This document shows positions 58,935-64,000 of a stretch of 64,000 bases of DNA, one piece after another (position 1 is the stretch's first letter; each line of letters opens with the position of its first letter). The notes beneath the pieces are model-generated. The model did not search any database. It worked only from the letters and a program-made list of their open reading frames with translations, and was not told where the DNA came from. The DNA is taken from the NCBI GenBank assembly GCA_022614855.1, contig JAKEHU010000005.1, positions 1 through 64,000 of the forward strand, given 5' to 3'. The translations under genes and the position numbers were made by a program. The DNA comes from Chlamydiota bacterium (GTDB lineage: Bacteria > Chlamydiota > Chlamydiia > Chlamydiales > Rhabdochlamydiaceae).

Positions 58935-59900
58935 TTATTTACAATCATTTATAAATTGATTTGCTCGTTCTTCAGACCAGTATCTTCCAATGATATGTTT
59001 TTTGATGAATCCCTGATGGCCCCCGTCATAGGGAAATTCTAACGTTACAAAGTTGCTGGCCTGGCATTCTTCTATGGGAAAACAGGCGGGATGCAAAAAT
59101 GGATCATTTTTGGCATTGATCACAAGTGTAGGAATTCGAATAAGAGGAATGCTTTTCTTACAGCTGCATTCAGCGTAATAATGCATCGCATCTTTATATC
59201 CGACCATCGGTGCTGTAAAATAATTATCGAAATCGATCAGATCGTGGATTTTTGAGACCTGCAATCCAGAGAAAAGATGGGGATAGAGCTTTGCTTTCTG
59301 TTCCATTTTTGTTTTTAAAGTTGCAAGAAAGCGGTTGAGATAGATGCGATTGATTCCAGAAGAGAGTTCTTGTGCACAAGCATAAAGATCGCAAGGAACA
59401 GAAAAGACCAAAGCTTTGGCAATTTCGGTAGGCAATCTATCAGAATGGTCACCGAGGTATTTTAAGGTAACGCTCCCACCTAGACTAAATCCAATTAGGA
59501 TGATTATTTTGTATTTTTTAAGCGATACTGCATGGTCGACGACTTTTTTTAAATCATCGATACATCCTGCATGGTAAAGGCGAACTGATCGGTTGATCTC
59601 TCCACTACAACTTCTAAAATTCCATGAAAGAGTATCCCATTTTTGTCCATTGCATTCTTTAACCATTCCGCGCACATAAGGTTGATAAGAACTTCCTTCA
59701 AGTCCATGAGAAATGATGATAAGTCTAGGATTTCCTAAACAAGACCAATCCAGATCGAGAAAGTCTCCATCATCCGTTGTGATTCTTTCACGTTCATATA
59801 CAACTCCTTCAACTCTGCGAAAAAGAGCAGGAATGATTGTTTGGGCATGCTTCCCTCCAATCCATAGAGGTGCTTTATATGTCGATGTGATGATCGGCAT
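58935..59900 (-). CDS. YheT-family alpha/beta hydrolase
   Basis: 321 residues of the YheT/ABHD1-3 branch. N-terminal GGKHAQTIIPALFRR is diagnostic of the family. Oxyanion region IIISHGLEGSS (~60) contains the HGLEG motif. The nucleophile elbow is LIGFSLGGSVTLKYL (~135-149), Asp lies in NAKNDPFL (~264) and His in YDGGHQGF (~293). Substrate probably an acyl ester; not defined. It overlaps the AsmA-like gene by 26 bases. Confidence 0.88.
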   Translation of the reverse strand: MPIITSTYKAPLWIGGKHAQTIIPALFRRVEGVVYERERITTDDGDFLDLDWSCLGNPRLIIISHGLEGSSYQPYVRGMVKECNGQKWDTLSWNFRSCSGEINRSVRLYHAGCIDDLKKVVDHAVSLKKYKIIILIGFSLGGSVTLKYLGDHSDRLPTEIAKALVFSVPCDLYACAQELSSGINRIYLNRFLATLKTKMEQKAKLYPHLFSGLQVSKIHDLIDFDNYFTAPMVGYKDAMHYYAECSCKKSIPLIRIPTLVINAKNDPFLHPACFPIEECQASNFVTLEFPYDGGHQGFIKKHIIGRYWSEERANQFINDCK

Positions 59901-60654
59901 GGGTAGTGGTAATTTCAGGACTTTCGATTGGAATTTTTTTAGGTAGGCAATTGAACATTCCTTTAAATGGTTTTAAAAGTGTATCAACGGCTTTTTCAGG
60001 TGTATCAAAAATGTCTTTCAACATATTTTTTAAATTTTGCTTTAGGAATACAGATTTAAGCATTTCACCTAAAACAGAATTTAAGAGTTGATCCATTGGG
60101 AGGCCACCTTCACTCGTGATATTGGTCAATTCAATTTTGTCAATAATGGGGAGTTTTTTTACAGATCCCCCTTCTTTTAGAAAGATGACCGAAGTGGCAA
60201 TATTGCGCAAAATCAGTTTTTTTATGAGAACAGACCGCTCCTTTACCTCTTTTTGATTTCCTAAATTTGCCTCTTTTTTGTAGTTCGACATGATGACTGT
60301 CCAATTTCCTGTTGTGGCGGAGGCGGAATCAAAGGCAAGTCCTAAATAGATATTATTGATGTCAATTTCTTCAATCGTAACATTTTCACTCATGTATCGT
60401 GTTATGGGAGCTTTAATCGATATTTTTTCTGATGAAAAAGCTTTAGGTAATGCTGTGTACTCTGCAGGATTGCCTATTTCCAAATCCGAGACGGAAATAG
60501 TAGCTGGAAGAATTCTTATGCTGCGTATGGAAACAGCTACTTTTAATTTTTTAGATAAATTATTGGCTACCATATCCGGAATACGAGACCATCCGAAAAA
60601 GAGGACAATGGCAATGATAAGAATAAATAATAGGAAAATGGTAGAAATTTTCAT
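59875..60654 (-). CDS. AsmA-like envelope protein
   Basis: 259 residues with an N-terminal signal anchor (IFLLFILIIAIVLFFGWSRI) and an AsmA-type N-terminal domain: SIRSIRILPATISVSDLEIG, SSEKISIKAPI and IEEIDINNIYL. Bacterial AsmA-like proteins take part in lipid transport across the periplasm. It is shorter than full AsmA/TamB. The C-terminal part (LKDIFDTPEKAVDTLLKPFK) is amphipathic. Confidence 0.65.
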   Translation of the reverse strand: MKISTIFLLFILIIAIVLFFGWSRIPDMVANNLSKKLKVAVSIRSIRILPATISVSDLEIGNPAEYTALPKAFSSEKISIKAPITRYMSENVTIEEIDINNIYLGLAFDSASATTGNWTVIMSNYKKEANLGNQKEVKERSVLIKKLILRNIATSVIFLKEGGSVKKLPIIDKIELTNITSEGGLPMDQLLNSVLGEMLKSVFLKQNLKNMLKDIFDTPEKAVDTLLKPFKGMFNCLPKKIPIESPEITTTHADHHIDI

Positions 60655-60666
60655 CTTTTTCTCTCA

Positions 60667-60699
60667 GAGACTGTTGTCGAATTAAGACTTCACAGTCTC
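60667..60699. repeat. Truncated copy of element B
   Basis: GAGACTGTTGTCGAATTAAG followed by ACTTCACAGTCTC. The left 20 bases are identical to the left end of element B copy 1 (4011-4030), and the right end is the element B terminus, with the 140-base interior missing. The flanks do not show a clean TNA duplication. It lies upstream of the AsmA-like gene. Confidence 0.55.
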
Positions 60700-60759
60700 T
60701 AATTCTAGACAATAATAAAAAAAAAAGTAGATGGCAAGAGGCTAAACGAGGTTAAAAAA

Positions 60760-60786
60760 AAGGGCGCTTATTCAATAAGCGCCCTT
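60760..60786 (-). terminator. Rho-independent terminator of groESL
   Basis: AAGGGCGCTTA and TAAGCGCCCTT form a perfect 11-bp GC-rich stem with a 5-base loop, followed on the minus strand by a run of T (60753-60760 complement). It lies 33 bases after the groEL stop. Confidence 0.9.
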
Positions 60787-60818
60787 AATTCAGCTTTAGC
60801 CTTCAGTTTTAGCCCTTT

Positions 60819-62779
<1,961 letters not shown>

Positions 62780-62824
62780 ACAATCTCCTTGATTTTCAAG
62801 AAATGAAAGAAAATTCTATCATAG

Positions 62825-62853
62825 ATTTTAGATAATAGCTAATTTTTTTGCAA
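62825..62853 (-). promoter_or_regulatory. Candidate promoter of groESL
   Basis: On the minus strand TTGCAA (62853-62848) and TAAAAT (62830-62825) are separated by 17 bases, just downstream of the CIRCE-like operator and about 45 bases before the groES ATG. This is a plausible housekeeping sigma promoter. Confidence 0.4.
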
Positions 62854-62859
62854 ATAAAT

Positions 62860-62886
62860 TTAGCAATATCTGGTCAAGACTGCTAA
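62860..62886 (-). promoter_or_regulatory. CIRCE-like operator of groESL
   Basis: TTAGCA (62860-62865), 15 bases, TGCTAA (62881-62886): an inverted repeat with the exact geometry of the HrcA box TTAGCACTC-N9-GAGTGCTAA, with the inner three bases of each arm degenerate. It lies between divergent groES and pepF, upstream of the candidate groES promoter. Confidence 0.7.
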
Positions 62887-62926
62887 AATTGCAAGAAAAA
62901 ATTTTAATTGTAACATAGGAAAAAAA

Positions 62927-64000
62927 ATGAACATTATGCTCAAACAAACAATGCCAAAAAAACTCAAAGAACGAACCGAAATTGATCCTGCAGATTGTTG
63001 GGATTTAACCTCTCTCTATTCTTCTCCTTTGAAGTGGGAAGAGGATTTTGCAAAGTGGGCAAGGCCAAATGACACTCCTCACTGGCCTGAAATTGAAGGT
63101 TTTAAGGGAACTCTTGCAACTGGAGATGAGCAGGTTAAAAAACTTCTTCACACCTGTTTTTCGATTGAGCGCTTTCTCTCAAAACTCTATACCTACGCCC
63201 ATCTCAAACATGATGAGGATATTGCCAATGATACTAACAAACAGCGCTACTCGAGAATTTGCTCTATGTGTATCGAATTTAAACAGGAGACATCTTGGAT
63301 TGAACCCGAACTACTCTCTCTTCAAGAAAATATTTTAAATCGATATTTATCAAGTAATATTTTAACAGAATATTGGGTCTATCTCAAAAAAATTAAACGG
63401 TTAAAGCCGCATACTCTTTCTGAGGATAAGGAATTTTTGATTGCAATGGCGTATAAAGCGTTTGAGGGGTCTTCCAAAACTTTTAGCGCTTTCGATAATG
63501 CAGATTTGAAATTCCCCCCTGCAAAAAATGAAAAAGGAGAAGAACTCGAACTATCTCATGCAAAATTTTTGCTTTTTCTTCGCAGTAGAGATCGGTTTTT
63601 AAGAGAATCTGCTTTTAAAAATGTCCATCGATCCTACCTAGGTTTCGAAAACACCTTGTGTGAATTAATTAACGGGCAGATGCAGGTCCATGCTTTTGAA
63701 GCGAAAGCGAGAAATTATTCCTCTTCGCTTGAAGCTGCACTATTTCCCAATCAAATCGACACTGCAGTTTATCACAATTTAATTCAAACGGTAAGGTCGC
63801 ATCTTCCTTCTCTTCATCGGTATATCAAAAAGCGAAAACAATATTTGGGCTATTCCACTCTTCATTGCTACGATCTGCATGTTCCTCTAGTTGAAGAGGT
63901 CGATTTTTCTTATGATTATTCCACTGCAGAAAATCTTGTTGTAGAATCTGTTTCTCCACTCGGGAAAGAATATCAGTCTGTTTTATCCAATGGGTTGAAA
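62927..64000 (+). CDS. pepF: Oligoendopeptidase F (M3B), C-terminus outside window
   Basis: Cytoplasmic zinc oligopeptidase. The frame from the ATG at 62927 (AGGA upstream) stays open to the right edge, 358 residues. N-terminal DPADCWDLTSLYSSPLKWEE, the M3B block LLFLRSRDRFLRESAFKNVH, and LHRYIKKRKQYLGYSTLHCY, then YDLHVPL, are typical of PepF. The HExxH site would lie beyond the window. groEL-groES-pepF is the chlamydial order. Confidence 0.92.
   Translation, partial: MNIMLKQTMPKKLKERTEIDPADCWDLTSLYSSPLKWEEDFAKWARPNDTPHWPEIEGFKGTLATGDEQVKKLLHTCFSIERFLSKLYTYAHLKHDEDIANDTNKQRYSRICSMCIEFKQETSWIEPELLSLQENILNRYLSSNILTEYWVYLKKIKRLKPHTLSEDKEFLIAMAYKAFEGSSKTFSAFDNADLKFPPAKNEKGEELELSHAKFLLFLRSRDRFLRESAFKNVHRSYLGFENTLCELINGQMQVHAFEAKARNYSSSLEAALFPNQIDTAVYHNLIQTVRSHLPSLHRYIKKRKQYLGYSTLHCYDLHVPLVEEVDFSYDYSTAENLVVESVSPLGKEYQSVLSNGLK

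Overview
The window is a gene-dense, AT-rich stretch of a bacterial chromosome whose gene order identifies it as a member of the Chlamydiae, most likely an environmental (Parachlamydia/Simkania/Waddlia-like) lineage rather than Chlamydia itself. The blocks rpmE-prfA-prmC-ffh-rpsP-trmD-rplS-rnhB-gmk-(small ORF)-metG-recD2, lptF/lptG-tilS-ftsH-pnp-rpsO-tadA and groEL-groES-pepF have the order remembered from Chlamydia trachomatis. The accessory genes between them (ankyrin, LRR, kinase-like, toxin remnants, a toxin-antitoxin pair, palindromic miniature elements) fit an amoeba-associated relative. Species was not determined.

Layout. 1-7.8 kb: a minus-strand run pcnB - hydrolase - lpxB - yceD - rpmF - plsX - rng - plsB (plsB runs off the left edge), combining RNA turnover, lipid A and phospholipid synthesis. 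A nested pair of miniature palindromic elements sits between yceD and rpmF. 8-13.4 kb: minus strand, a membrane-anchored kinase-like protein, an M32 carboxypeptidase, a PAP2 phosphatase and the LptF/LptG LPS exporter pair. 13.5-17.7 kb: tilS and a long ftsH. 17.7-20.5 kb: a decayed cluster with two polymorphic-toxin type-50 (Ntox50) tails, putative immunity genes and an ankyrin fragment. 20.5-36.2 kb: the conserved core block (pnp, rpsO, tadA, rpmE2, prfA, prmC, ffh, rpsP, trmD, rplS, rnhB, yicC, gmk, a putative omega subunit, metG, a P-loop kinase, recD2).

36.2-58.4 kb is accessory: a degenerate eukaryotic-type kinase, tRNA-Asn with a partial duplicate of its 3' end, a DUF2335 membrane protein, a secreted cupin, a RelE/HigB-like toxin-antitoxin pair, an ankyrin-like/histidine-phosphatase fusion, a membrane-anchored ClpB-like protein with a degenerate first AAA domain, a tandem trio of paralogues separated by two different miniature elements, msrA/msrB, a bioY/BPL_N pair facing a winged-helix DUF6314 protein, and an operon of a second kinase-like protein, an outer-membrane protein and an LRR protein. 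58.4-64 kb: hsp20 and groESL, each preceded by a CIRCE-like operator, a YheT hydrolase, an AsmA-like protein, and pepF running off the right edge.

The strongest non-genic signals are four families of palindromic miniature elements (A, B, C, D). One is nested in another, element A supplies the stop codon of its upstream gene at both of its sites, and element D lies inside the signal-peptide region of an outer-membrane protein gene. All identifications come from reading motifs and gene order. No database search was run.
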